Shown: piece by piece, positions 37,022 to 45,051 of the stretch
How positions within the stretch are numbered: position 1 is the stretch's first letter
How the letters are laid out: each line of letters starts with the position of its first letter
Origin: Candidatus Francisella endociliophora
Lineage (GTDB): Bacteria > Pseudomonadota > Gammaproteobacteria > Francisellales > Francisellaceae
Reading direction: 5' to 3'
Length of the DNA: 64,000 bases
NCBI RefSeq assembly: GCF_000764555.1
Contig: NZ_CP009574.1
Span: forward strand, 434,001 to 498,000
The notes under the pieces: model-generated
What the model saw: only the letters and a program-made list of their open reading frames with translations
What the model was told of the DNA's origin: nothing
Database searches by the model: none
Translations under genes and position numbers: made by a program

Positions 37022-38224
37022 TTAGTATTTGAGTCCTTTTTTAAAACTTCTAAGCCAAAATCTTTGAGGAGATAAAGCATCTAATAATTTATCTGAAACA
37101 ATATGTTTTTGTTTTGTAATTTCCGAAGTTATAATCTTTGCAGCTACCATACATGAGCACATCCCTTTTGAACCAAAACCAGATGCTAAATATAGTCCCT
37201 GTTCATATTCAACTTGTGGCATTTTAGATTTTGGATAACCTTTTGATATTGGTTTAAAAAAATCATTCTCAAACTTATTATAATTAACTAATTTACCAAT
37301 AAGTGGTAGATGATCTGAAGTTACACATCTTGTTGCAACTCTTGAATCAACGACATTTATTTGCTTACTTTGATCATCAAAAAGAATCTCTTTAATTTGA
37401 GAAATATTAAACTCATTATCAGACTCTCGTATATCTCCAGCAGTATCAGAGTTATCTCTAAATGTTGCCCCTATGACTTGTAAGTTTTCTTTATAATTAG
37501 GGATAATATAACCTTTATCTATGATAGTTTTATCGATATCAAAAGCTTTATCAATAACTGTTAATTGACCAAGTGATGGATAAACTGGAATCTTATTTAG
37601 ATATGAGACTTTATTAAATAGCCCATACCCACCAGCAAATATAATTATATCAAATTTTTCATTATGATTATCAAACTCAAGATTCCAAAGGCTATCATAA
37701 TCTTTACTTATATCAGTAAACTCACTATTTAATCTTAGCTTAGCATTTGATAATTTTAATAAAAGCTGACAAACACTCTTGGGTACAACTGATATTGCAT
37801 TTGGATAATATACAGCATTGTTATCATTTTTCTGCTTAAGCATTTGAGATAAATTTTCTGAAGAAAGTAATTGTGCCAGATCTGGGTTAATATATCTTTT
37901 TGCAAATATTTTTTGATATCTTTTTAGATCTTTCTCGTCAGTTAGTATTCGTAATACACCTTGATTACAAATTTCAATTTCATTTTTATATTCATTTATA
38001 AAATCTAGTAATAGTGAATAACCTAATGTATGGAACTGATCTGAGAAATTATTATCAGAAGTCAGGTATGGAGCTAATATACCAGCAAAATTTCCTGATG
38101 CTTGAGTAGCTATATCATCATTTTTATCAAATACAGTTATATCAAAATTATTTGACTTGCTCAACTCATAAGCTAATGAGCACCCGGCTAATCCAGCTCC
38201 AATTATTGCGATTTTTTTATTCAT
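37022..38224 (-). CDS. mnmC: Stand-alone MnmC C-domain-like FAD-dependent tRNA U34 oxidoreductase
   Basis: This 400-residue FAD enzyme matches the MnmC oxidase half, which removes the carboxymethyl group of cmnm5(s2)U34 in tRNA to give nm5(s2)U. The FAD dinucleotide motif is IIGAGLAGCSLAYEL (residues 6-20) with FDKN after it; ATQASGNFAGILAPYL is a MnmC family block, and YLASGFGSKGMCSCMVAA the C-terminal one. The methyltransferase half found in E. coli MnmC is missing, so this is a single-domain form. Its start overlaps the RAYT stop by 8 bp; the operon is ratA-rnfH-RAYT-mnmC. It could be another DAO-family oxidase, which is less likely. Confidence 0.83.
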   Translation of the reverse strand: MNKKIAIIGAGLAGCSLAYELSKSNNFDITVFDKNDDIATQASGNFAGILAPYLTSDNNFSDQFHTLGYSLLLDFINEYKNEIEICNQGVLRILTDEKDLKRYQKIFAKRYINPDLAQLLSSENLSQMLKQKNDNNAVYYPNAISVVPKSVCQLLLKLSNAKLRLNSEFTDISKDYDSLWNLEFDNHNEKFDIIIFAGGYGLFNKVSYLNKIPVYPSLGQLTVIDKAFDIDKTIIDKGYIIPNYKENLQVIGATFRDNSDTAGDIRESDNEFNISQIKEILFDDQSKQINVVDSRVATRCVTSDHLPLIGKLVNYNKFENDFFKPISKGYPKSKMPQVEYEQGLYLASGFGSKGMCSCMVAAKIITSEITKQKHIVSDKLLDALSPQRFWLRSFKKGLKY

Positions 38225-38780
38225 ATAAATTCTCGTAGTTATATTTATCCAAGTGCCATTTAGCTGGATTATTCTGGATATATTCTCTGATTTTTATTAA
38301 AGATTGTTCAGTCCTTATTATATGATCATAAAAAGATCGTTGCCATTGAAATTCAGCTAAACCGAGATTGTTTCTGATTTGTTTTGATGATGCTGTTTTA
38401 AAAGCACCTATCAATTCTGATAATGATTTAATTTTGATATTTTTTTGTAGGGACATGTCGTAACTTGTCCCTTTAAATTCAGGCAGGTCACGACCTGCCT
38501 CTACGTCTGTTGAATCATTAATTATTAATATCCCATGAAAATGATTTGGCACTACAACAAACTCATCTAGAAATACATACTTATATTGCTTGCTTAGCCA
38601 TACCCATTGTTCATAGACAATTTCTCCACAATCATTCAAAACCATCTTGCCATCTTTGGATATCTCACCAAAATAACTAATTTTATCTTTTGTGCAAATG
38701 GTTACAAAATAATAACAGTTTTGTGAATAATCAAAACTTTCTAGACGATTAGATTTTCTTTGAATATGCTCTTTAAGCAC
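38217..38780 (-). CDS. REP-associated tyrosine transposase (RAYT, Y1 HUH family)
   Basis: This 187-residue protein resembles TnpA_REP/IS200-type HUH single-strand DNA nucleases. The histidine pair H80-F-H82 is in VVPNHFHGILII, and the catalytic Tyr is probably Y151 in SFYDHIIRTEQS; the C-terminal YIQNNPAKWHLDK is characteristic of RAYTs. RAYTs are usually domesticated single-copy genes that process REP hairpins. It overlaps rnfH upstream by 8 bp and mnmC downstream by 8 bp, so it looks embedded in an operon. Its own coding sequence contains a REP-like palindrome pair at residues 93-112, translated in frame. Confidence 0.88.
   Translation of the reverse strand: MLKEHIQRKSNRLESFDYSQNCYYFVTICTKDKISYFGEISKDGKMVLNDCGEIVYEQWVWLSKQYKYVFLDEFVVVPNHFHGILIINDSTDVEAGRDLPEFKGTSYDMSLQKNIKIKSLSELIGAFKTASSKQIRNNLGLAEFQWQRSFYDHIIRTEQSLIKIREYIQNNPAKWHLDKYNYENLYE
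38447..38504. repeat. REP/BIME-like palindrome pair bounded by GTAG and CTAC
   Basis: A 58-bp segment in the RAYT gene holds two hairpins. The first has arms AGGGACA (38449-38455) and TGTCCCT (38466-38472). The second has perfect 9-bp arms AGGCAGGTC (38481-38489) and GACCTGCCT (38492-38500) around AC. GTAG starts the unit at 38447 and CTAC ends it at 38504, so each hairpin is flanked on its outer side by the tetranucleotide that RAYTs recognise in REP elements. The G/C-rich arms contrast with surrounding AT-rich sequence. I saw no second copy in the window. Confidence 0.85.
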
Positions 38781-39081
38781 CGAATCCCTTGATACCTTCT
38801 CTTTTACGCTTTTGCTCAGCTCTTAGCATACGGGCCTGTTTTGGATCTATAGTTAAGTCACGATATATCTCTACTCTATCTTTGTCACTCACTTGATGAT
38901 CCATATCAACTATTTGGCCATATATGCCAACTTTCAAAGTATCTAAAGCATTATTCAGCTCAGAATATGTATGCAAAATCTTGGATTGTTCAATAGCTTG
39001 TCTAACTGTTATAGCTTTTTCAGATTCTACAAAAAAGGATTTTTGCTCATTTGGTAGCGCGTAAATAACTTCTACTCTCAC
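38773..39081 (-). CDS. rnfH: RnfH/UPF0125-family ubiquitin-like protein
   Basis: This 102-residue protein belongs to the RnfH family with a beta-grasp fold. The features are EVIYALPNEQKSF at the start, a GIYGQIVDMDHQVSDKDRVEIYRDL stretch and a basic C-tail (RRAEQKRKREG type). RnfH is usually encoded next to ratA and smpB, as here: it starts where ratA ends and is 8 bp overlapped by the RAYT gene. Its molecular role is not established. A shadow reading frame on the same strand is not a gene. Confidence 0.9.
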   Translation of the reverse strand: MRVEVIYALPNEQKSFFVESEKAITVRQAIEQSKILHTYSELNNALDTLKVGIYGQIVDMDHQVSDKDRVEIYRDLTIDPKQARMLRAEQKRKREGIKGFGA

Positions 39082-39512
39082 TATTTATAAACCTCTTCTG
39101 CACGTTTACAAAAAGCTCCAAGCATCTTTTCAGCAAGACCTTTAAACACAGGGCCCAGAGCCATTTCAACAAACTTATTTTCAAAAGTAAATTCCATATC
39201 CAATGATACTTTACTTGAATTTTCATCTTGAGGCTCAAACTTCCAATCACCGACTAGGCTTTTAAATGGTCCATTCATAAGGTTAAGATGAATATGCTCA
39301 TTTCTGACCATAGTATTATGTGTAGCAAAGTCTAATTTCACAAAACCAGATTTGATTTTAAGTGATGCTTTTGCCTCTGTTTCTGTATGCTCAAAAACCT
39401 CAATATCATAACACATCGGCAGAAATTCAGGATAATCCTCAATAGCATTTACTAGGTCGTACATTTGTGCAGCACTATAATTCACAACTGCAGATTTATT
39501 AACTTTATTCAT
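39081..39512 (-). CDS. ratA: RatA-family SRPBCC protein (START-like; Coq10-like)
   Basis: This 143-residue protein is a helix-grip START/SRPBCC member related to E. coli RatA (YfjG) and to coenzyme Q-binding Coq10. The typical blocks are VNYSAAQMYDLVNAIEDYPEFLP at the start, MNGPFKSLVGDWKFEP in the middle and VFKGLAEKMLGAFCKRAEEVY at the end. RatA has been described as a ribosome-association inhibitor and as a lipid or quinone-binding protein; the latter is the family trend. It is the first gene of the minus-strand operon and is divergent from smpB. Confidence 0.9.
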   Translation of the reverse strand: MNKVNKSAVVNYSAAQMYDLVNAIEDYPEFLPMCYDIEVFEHTETEAKASLKIKSGFVKLDFATHNTMVRNEHIHLNLMNGPFKSLVGDWKFEPQDENSSKVSLDMEFTFENKFVEMALGPVFKGLAEKMLGAFCKRAEEVYK

Positions 39513-39586
39513 TTATTTAATCTTTTGTGTTTTGCTGATAATATATAGCGTTACATTGTATATCTTTTACAAAAAATAATAAAGTT

Positions 39587-40060
39587 ATGAGTAAACATAA
39601 GGTTTCTCCAGCAACCATTGCTAGAAATAAAAGAGCCTTCCATGATTATACTATTTTAGAGAAATTTGAAGCTGGAATAGTACTACAAGGGTGGGAAGTA
39701 AAAAGCGTGAGAGCTGGTAAAGTACAAATGATAGATAGCCATATTCACATCCGAAAAGGTGAAGCTTGGCTATTTAACTGTCTAATCACGCCCCTACTAT
39801 CTGCATCAACGCATGTTGTAGCTGATGCTTCAGCAAATCGTAAGCTACTACTTAATCGTCGTGAGATTGATAAAATCATGGGGAGAGTTGAGCAAAAAGG
39901 TCTAACTTGCGTACCACTTGCTATGTACTGGAAAGGCTCTCGAGTCAAGGTTGAGATCGCACTAGCGCAAGGTAAAAAAGTTCACGATAAACGTCAAGCT
40001 CAAAAAGACAAAGACTGGTCACGTGAAAAGGATAGATTATTCAAAAAGGCTCAACGATAA
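39587..40060 (+). CDS. smpB: SsrA-binding protein
   Basis: SmpB binds tmRNA and delivers it to stalled ribosomes for trans-translation. The family start [30 protein letters not shown] (residues 12-41), [13 protein letters not shown] and the basic C-terminal tail [28 protein letters not shown] are diagnostic. The length of 157 residues is normal. The tmRNA gene is not in the window. ttcA follows directly, its ATG at 40061 next to the smpB stop, so they are probably co-transcribed. ratA-rnfH and smpB are divergent, the usual gammaproteobacterial arrangement. Confidence 0.97.
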   Translation: MSKHKVSPATIARNKRAFHDYTILEKFEAGIVLQGWEVKSVRAGKVQMIDSHIHIRKGEAWLFNCLITPLLSASTHVVADASANRKLLLNRREIDKIMGRVEQKGLTCVPLAMYWKGSRVKVEIALAQGKKVHDKRQAQKDKDWSREKDRLFKKAQR

Positions 40061-40834
40061 ATGTCTGAGATTAAAATAAGCAAGACTGAGAAAAAACTCC
40101 GCCACTATATTACTAAAGCTATTGCGGATTATAAGCTTATTAATAAAGGCGAAAAAATTATGCTTTGCCTGTCTGGTGGAAAGGATTCTTTTGGACTTCT
40201 AAAAGTTCTACATGGTCTTATCAAAGATGGGACTTATGATATAGACCTTCATGTCTACACACTAGACCAATCTCAACCTGGTTGGGATGATAGCAAGCTT
40301 AGAAAATATCTAGATAATTTAGGCGTATCTTATGAGATTGAGACAAAAAATACTTATGGTGTGGTGATAGATAAAGTTCCAGAAGGTAAAACTTACTGTT
40401 CTCTTTGTTCAAGATTACGCCGTGGTAATATCTATAGATATGCAAAAGAGCATAAAATGGATAAAATTATATTAGGACATCATCGTGATGATTTAATTGA
40501 ATCTTTATTAATGTCTATTCTATATCAGGGGCAAATTAAGTCTATGCCTCCTAAGTTTATCACGCAAGATGGTGAAAATACTGTAATTCGCCCAATGGTA
40601 TTAGTCCAAGAACGTGACTTAATAGAATTTGCTAGAGAACAAGAGTTTCCAATAATCCCATGTAACCTATGTGGATCACAAGAGAATCTTAAAAGAAAGA
40701 AAGTTAAAAAACTTATCCAAGATTTAGCTCATGAAAATCCAAAAGTGCCAAGTAATATTTTAAATTCGCTTTCAAATGTATTAGCTAGTCATTTGATGGA
40801 TAAGAGTTTAATAGAGTTAAATAATAAAGATTAA
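40061..40834 (+). CDS. ttcA: tRNA 2-thiocytidine biosynthesis protein TtcA
   Basis: TtcA thiolates cytidine 32 of certain tRNAs using ATP and an Fe-S cluster. The PP-loop motif LSGGKDSFG (near residues 38-46), the first cysteine pair CSLCSRLRRG (near 113-116), GHHRDD and the later CNLCGS (near 203-206) match TtcA. The length is shorter than E. coli TtcA (257 here). The gene starts at the end of smpB. Its TAA shares TTAA with the convergent methyltransferase gene stop. Francisella carries two TtcA copies, and this would be one of them; that is from family knowledge. Confidence 0.92.
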   Translation: MSEIKISKTEKKLRHYITKAIADYKLINKGEKIMLCLSGGKDSFGLLKVLHGLIKDGTYDIDLHVYTLDQSQPGWDDSKLRKYLDNLGVSYEIETKNTYGVVIDKVPEGKTYCSLCSRLRRGNIYRYAKEHKMDKIILGHHRDDLIESLLMSILYQGQIKSMPPKFITQDGENTVIRPMVLVQERDLIEFAREQEFPIIPCNLCGSQENLKRKKVKKLIQDLAHENPKVPSNILNSLSNVLASHLMDKSLIELNNKD

Positions 40835-41478
40835 GCCGTAGCTTTAATAACCAACCCACCAAGTTCTCTTTCCCATTTTTCTTGAGAAAATAAATCTTTG
40901 AAAAGTTTAGCTTGGACACTTTTAAATCCAACTTCTTTTAGAGTTTTTTGCCATTCAGTACTGGATAGTAGATTGATTTGCGTGTTGTTTAAATGTTTCT
41001 CAGGCCAATCATGTGATTCTATATTCTCTTTAAAATAATGTATTGCTAAAACTATCTGACCATCCTCTTTGATAAGACTTTTTATTTTAGCTAAATATTC
41101 TTTCAAGTCAGGAAAATAATAAGCAGCTTCAACAATAAAAACTAAATCAAATTTTTTATCAGTTTGCCATTCTAAAATGTCACTATTGTAGAAATTAGTT
41201 TTAGCGTTTTTATTTTCACGATTAGCTTTGGCAATCATACCAGATGATATATCTATACCTGTGCAACTATTACAATTATCAAATTGGCTAACCCTCTCAC
41301 AAACCCAGCCATTTCCACAACCAATATCCAAAAAATCAAAACTTTTCTCAGGTAAATCAATATAGTTCACCATATGATTGACTGTAGTTAGATGACCATC
41401 TATAGTTTGTTGATATCTGCCAGATTCTGCCCAAGTATCAAAGATATTTTTTAGACTACTTTTAATATTTTCACTCAT
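40831..41478 (-). CDS. Class I SAM-dependent methyltransferase
   Basis: This 215-residue methyltransferase has motif I as FLDIGCGNGWVCERVSQF (residues 48-65) and CTGIDISSGMIAKA after it; FIVEAAYYFPDL is the motif-IV region. It resembles generic Methyltransf_11/25 members acting on small molecules or lipids. It is encoded 3 bp downstream of the MHS carrier on the minus strand, so the two probably share a transcript; the carrier could import or export the substrate or product. No specific reaction can be assigned. Confidence 0.85.
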   Translation of the reverse strand: MSENIKSSLKNIFDTWAESGRYQQTIDGHLTTVNHMVNYIDLPEKSFDFLDIGCGNGWVCERVSQFDNCNSCTGIDISSGMIAKANRENKNAKTNFYNSDILEWQTDKKFDLVFIVEAAYYFPDLKEYLAKIKSLIKEDGQIVLAIHYFKENIESHDWPEKHLNNTQINLLSSTEWQKTLKEVGFKSVQAKLFKDLFSQEKWERELGGLVIKATA

Positions 41479-41481
41479 TGT

Positions 41482-42756
41482 TTATTCCTCTAGTTCAATC
41501 CCTCTAGTTTCTGGCATTCTTGCAACAATAGCTACAATCACAATCGATGCTAATACTGCATATAGAGCTGGTGCCATTTGTCCAAAATATACAATCAATA
41601 GACTAGAGACTAAAGGCACTGTACCACCTAATAAAGCGTTGCTGATATTATAACCAGTTGCAACACCACTAAATCTAAGGTGTGTTGGAAATAATTCATT
41701 TATAGTTACTACAAACGTAGCTGTCGCCGCTGAGATAAGTAGCATCAAAATAGACATAACCACACAAGATAATAATGGTGAGCCCATTGTATCAATGATA
41801 TATAAGCTAGGATATATAAGTATACCAATACCTGCACAAGATGTTAGTAATACTTTCTTACGCCCTACTTTATCAGAAACCATCCCCCAAATAGGAGCTG
41901 TTGCAAAATAACATATTGATGCGATCATCGTTACTAACATTGCCATATTTGTTGTGTAATGTAATTTTTCACCTTCCAAAAGGGAGGGAATAAATGCTGC
42001 TAACATATAATAAACAATGCCTAAATAACCAGCTAATGCAAACACCACAAATATTTGATACGGATATTCTCTAATAGCAGAAATAACAGGAGCATCTTCT
42101 AATACACCATCTTCTTTTGCTTTTAAATATTCTGGAGACTCATCTTGTTTAAATTGCATAATTAAAACAATAATAGCCATTATAGTACCAATTATAAAGC
42201 ATAATCTCCAACCGTAAGCATGCATTTGCTCACCTGTTAAAAAGCTAGAAAATATAAATACTACAACAGTTCCTAAAAACACTCCAAATCCTGAAAAGAA
42301 TGTGCCAAAAGCTGTAATCAGACCACGCTTATTATCAGGAGCAGACTCACTAAGGATTGCAAGTACGCCATTATACTCACCACCAATTGAGAAACCTTGT
42401 ATCATACGTGCAAAGATTATCAATATAACAGATATAATTCCTATATTTTGATAACTTGGTGTAAATGCAATAATTGCAGTAGATACTGCCATTAGCGACA
42501 CTGTAATGATTAGAATTTTTTTACGCCCAATCTTATCACCAAGGTTTCCAAAGAAAACACCCCCGATAGGTCTCATAAGATAGCCAGCGGCAAACATCCC
42601 AAACGTTTTGATAGTCGCTACTGTTGAATTACTATCAGGAAAAAAAGCAGCCGAAATAAAGACTGTTACATAAGCAAATAAAGCAAAATCAAAATACTCT
42701 ACACTTGTTGCTAAACCTGCAAAAATGACATTTTTAGGAGATATATTTTTATTCAT
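41482..42756 (-). CDS. MHS-family MFS transporter (ProP/ShiA/KgtP-like)
   Basis: This 424-residue carrier belongs to the metabolite:proton symporter branch of MFS. The marks are FALFAYVTVFISAAFFPDSN, AAGYLMRPIGGVFFGNLGDKIGRKKIL between helices 2 and 3, IIFARMIQGFSIGGEYNG and the duplicated WGMVSDKVGRKKVLL in the second half. The C-terminus ends in ARMPETRGIELEE. Substrates of this group include osmolytes, 2-oxoglutarate, citrate or shikimate. It is followed by a methyltransferase gene. A paralogue is at 56608-57885 and a decayed tail of another near 55.5 kb. Confidence 0.9.
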   Translation of the reverse strand: MNKNISPKNVIFAGLATSVEYFDFALFAYVTVFISAAFFPDSNSTVATIKTFGMFAAGYLMRPIGGVFFGNLGDKIGRKKILIITVSLMAVSTAIIAFTPSYQNIGIISVILIIFARMIQGFSIGGEYNGVLAILSESAPDNKRGLITAFGTFFSGFGVFLGTVVVFIFSSFLTGEQMHAYGWRLCFIIGTIMAIIVLIMQFKQDESPEYLKAKEDGVLEDAPVISAIREYPYQIFVVFALAGYLGIVYYMLAAFIPSLLEGEKLHYTTNMAMLVTMIASICYFATAPIWGMVSDKVGRKKVLLTSCAGIGILIYPSLYIIDTMGSPLLSCVVMSILMLLISAATATFVVTINELFPTHLRFSGVATGYNISNALLGGTVPLVSSLLIVYFGQMAPALYAVLASIVIVAIVARMPETRGIELEE

Positions 42757-42808
42757 TTTATTCTAAAGTAAGTTTTGTTTGCCTTATATTATAAAATAAC
42801 GATTTAAT

Positions 42809-43924
42809 TTGCAAAAAAACTCTTATATATTTAATCATAAGATAAATACATTCTTAAAATCTATAATGATACTTTCGATAAGAAATTTTTTTATAACTAT
42901 CTTATTTACTTGTTTTGTAATAAGCTCTGCTTTTTCAACTAATAAAAATACTCCTGATTATTCAACTATTAACCTTAAACAAAAAGCTATTGAAAATGTA
43001 CAATACAGTATTATGAATGAAAGCTCTGCAGATAAGTATCTTAATAAAGCTGTAACTGCGCTAAAACTAGCCATCAAACAGTTAGATCCCGAAAGTAGAG
43101 AGCTTTTACAGCTAGGGCTTTCACTATTTTCACTGCAAGTAGATATCAAGGATTATAAGCAAGCAGGACAAACCTTGGATATGTTAACTGAAAGCTTTCC
43201 AGACAACCCAATTGTACAAATCTATGACACTGCATACTCATATATATTTGATTTTAGCAACTATAGAAAATCTTTACGCGAGTTAAAAGAATCTGCTTGG
43301 GCTGAAATGCCTATATATATCAATGCTTTTAATATCATTGATAGAAGCTTTCATCTCCATATAAATATGGATGTCGATGAATTAGAACTAGAGAGAAGCA
43401 CTAACCCTGCAATTATAATCTTAGGCTCACCTCTAGATGATGATGGTACTATGCCAGAGGCTTTAATTAAGAAGTTACAAACTGGTCTAAAAGCATATAA
43501 ACACTATCCTAATTCAAAAATAATAGTTAGTGGAGGCAGAGTAAAATCAGGAACAACAGAGTCTTATAAGATGAAGCAATGGCTAATTGATAATAAGATA
43601 CCTGCTGACCAAGTAATATTAGAAGACTTATCTTCTAATCTAGTATGGCAAACTATGAATACATTTAATATTCTAAAAAAATTAAAGCCTGCGATCTCTG
43701 ACATTATAATTATTGATTCAGCATCAAATATAAGAAGAGCAAATGCTGTATTTAAGCAAGAAAGTTTTGATAATAATATGTTAGATATGAAAATTCATAA
43801 TCTAGCAACCTCGGTTAAAGGATATAATATTGTTTATCCTCTTGAAGATTATGAAAAAGTTATGATAATTAAAGATACTCTCCGCGCTGCAGGAATCTGG
43901 CTAATGCCTGGAATGGTTTTCTAA
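42809..43924 (+). CDS. Exported YdcF/DUF218-family protein, paralogue 1
   Basis: The better start is the ATG at 42866, giving 352 residues with a signal peptide (ILSIRNFFITILFTCFVISSAFS), rather than the TTG at 42809. The N-terminal 150 residues are helical and TPR-like; the C-terminal half is a DUF218 domain with AIIILGSPLDDDGTMPEAL, KIIVSGGRVKSGTTES, and a late IIDSASNIRRANAVF, all arranged as in YdcF/SanA/ElyC proteins, which bind SAM or act in envelope biosynthesis. The second paralogue at 51438 ends in the same MPGMVF. The function in this organism is unknown. Confidence 0.82.
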   Translation: MQKNSYIFNHKINTFLKSIMILSIRNFFITILFTCFVISSAFSTNKNTPDYSTINLKQKAIENVQYSIMNESSADKYLNKAVTALKLAIKQLDPESRELLQLGLSLFSLQVDIKDYKQAGQTLDMLTESFPDNPIVQIYDTAYSYIFDFSNYRKSLRELKESAWAEMPIYINAFNIIDRSFHLHINMDVDELELERSTNPAIIILGSPLDDDGTMPEALIKKLQTGLKAYKHYPNSKIIVSGGRVKSGTTESYKMKQWLIDNKIPADQVILEDLSSNLVWQTMNTFNILKKLKPAISDIIIIDSASNIRRANAVFKQESFDNNMLDMKIHNLATSVKGYNIVYPLEDYEKVMIIKDTLRAAGIWLMPGMVF

Positions 43925-43955
43925 TACTATTTTAACAAAAAAACTTTTATACTAT
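43919..43955 (+). repeat. 37-bp direct repeat, copy A (after first YdcF gene)
   Basis: This 37-bp sequence beginning TTCTAATACTATTTT contains the stop codon of the first YdcF-like gene and its immediate downstream DNA. It recurs at 51374-51410 with one mismatch (A against C), upstream of the second paralogue. A TATACTAT end could double as a -10-like element. Confidence 0.93.
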
Positions 43956-44083
43956 ATTCTTTTGTCTACAACATTCTAAATTTAATTATATCTTTCGTAC
44001 GTAATCTTATTTAAAAAGTACTTTCTTGTACTAGAATTTAAATACTTTTTATCATAGTTTTTTATCATATATAAATAAAATCT

Positions 44084-44114
44084 TTGACTAATAATTAGCA
44101 TTAACTCTTATAAA
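44084..44114 (+). promoter_or_regulatory. Possible promoter for the membrane protein at 44157
   Basis: A TTGACT hexamer at 44084-44089 is followed 19 bp later by TATAAA at 44109-44114; the next gene starts 43 bp after. A TATAAT also occurs at 44119-44124. Spacing is slightly long, so this is a suggestion only. Confidence 0.35.
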
Positions 44115-44156
44115 AGCGTATAATCATGATCCAAAAATACCTTAGCTAGTCTGTAC

Positions 44157-44954
44157 ATGAAGAACAAACCTAATATATATGTTAATGTTAAAGTTATTAT
44201 TTATTTTATGATTATTGTTACGCCCATAGCAATGATGCTATCATACTATTGGGCTGAATATGAAGGTCATCTAATCAGGCCTTTTACAAATGGTCCTATT
44301 TTTTGTACTGATGAGCAAATAGCAAAATATTCTTATACCTATAGTGCATTTATTGCTGGATGTTCAAGTGTATCTGCAACAATGAGATACTTTCCTGAAT
44401 CTTTTATACTTCATACTGTATTCACCGTTGATTCAATACTTATTGGATTTACATTCTATTTTTTTAAACACTGGATTATTAATCTAAACAAACTCAATAA
44501 CAATTACTTTAAGCGAATAAAACTTCACTCAACAGTAGTTATGTTTCTTGGTTTCTTTGGTAGCATTTGCTTCTTGATATCAACATCGATGTGGAGTGGT
44601 AAGCATGTATATGATATTTACCTTGGTCCTATAAACATAGGTGATTGGCATGCTATCTTAGCTTATACTTTTTGTTCAAGCATCTTAATTAGTGCTATAT
44701 ACTTCACTATCGTTGAGTTTAGATTAAGAAAAAGAATATCTCTACCTTTAGGATATAAGATATGTTTTAGTATTAGACTCTTAAGTTTTTCTCTATTTAT
44801 AAGTATTTTCATAATAGTAATCTTAGACGCTATAATTAATAAAAAACTACAAATTGGGAATGCAGGTTTAGAATACTGGATGATTTATATTTTTATTTTT
44901 TGGTATTCAAGCTTTATTTTTGATAAAAAATTCTATGAACATCTAGATAATTAA
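44157..44954 (+). CDS. Six-membrane-segment protein of unknown function
   Basis: This 265-residue protein has about six hydrophobic segments (near 12-28, 85-100, 122-143, 160-182, 200-220 and 235-252), with the first loop carrying CTDEQIAKYSYTYS and ATMRYFPESF. The layout with a conserved first extracytoplasmic loop is reminiscent of the Frag1/DRAM/Sfk1 membrane family, but I could not confirm it. Its start ATG lies after a rather long 232-bp gap. It precedes lptF by 97 bp and could be co-expressed, although a separate lptF promoter candidate is in that gap. Confidence 0.62.
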   Translation: MKNKPNIYVNVKVIIYFMIIVTPIAMMLSYYWAEYEGHLIRPFTNGPIFCTDEQIAKYSYTYSAFIAGCSSVSATMRYFPESFILHTVFTVDSILIGFTFYFFKHWIINLNKLNNNYFKRIKLHSTVVMFLGFFGSICFLISTSMWSGKHVYDIYLGPINIGDWHAILAYTFCSSILISAIYFTIVEFRLRKRISLPLGYKICFSIRLLSFSLFISIFIIVILDAIINKKLQIGNAGLEYWMIYIFIFWYSSFIFDKKFYEHLDN

Positions 44955-44977
44955 ATCTAACACTTTTATTCTTAAGT

Positions 44978-45007
44978 TTGCTGACTTTTGCTCATAAAGG
45001 ATATAGA
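44978..45007 (+). promoter_or_regulatory. Possible lptF promoter
   Basis: TTGCTG (44978-44983) and TATAGA (45002-45007) are separated by 18 bp and lie 45 bp before the lptF start in the gap after the previous gene. Both are partial matches to sigma-70 consensus, so confidence is low. Confidence 0.3.
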
Positions 45008-45051
45008 ATTATAACTTACGAGGAATTGTTGTATCTAAAAGTTGGTACATT

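Noticed and set aside
38217-38780. A complete IS200/IS605 insertion sequence.
   Set aside because: There are no end hairpins outside the gene, no TnpB and no target duplication; the gene overlaps both neighbours, so it is a RAYT and not a mobile copy.
39047-39250. Minus-strand open frame overlapping ratA and rnfH.
   Set aside because: It lies in a different frame of ratA, whose family is clear, and has no ribosome binding site of its own.
43925-44156. A possible small RNA or extra gene in the 232-bp gap after the first YdcF-like gene.
   Set aside because: Apart from the 37-bp repeat copy and promoter-like hexamers, I found no open frame, hairpin with a T run, or conserved RNA shape.
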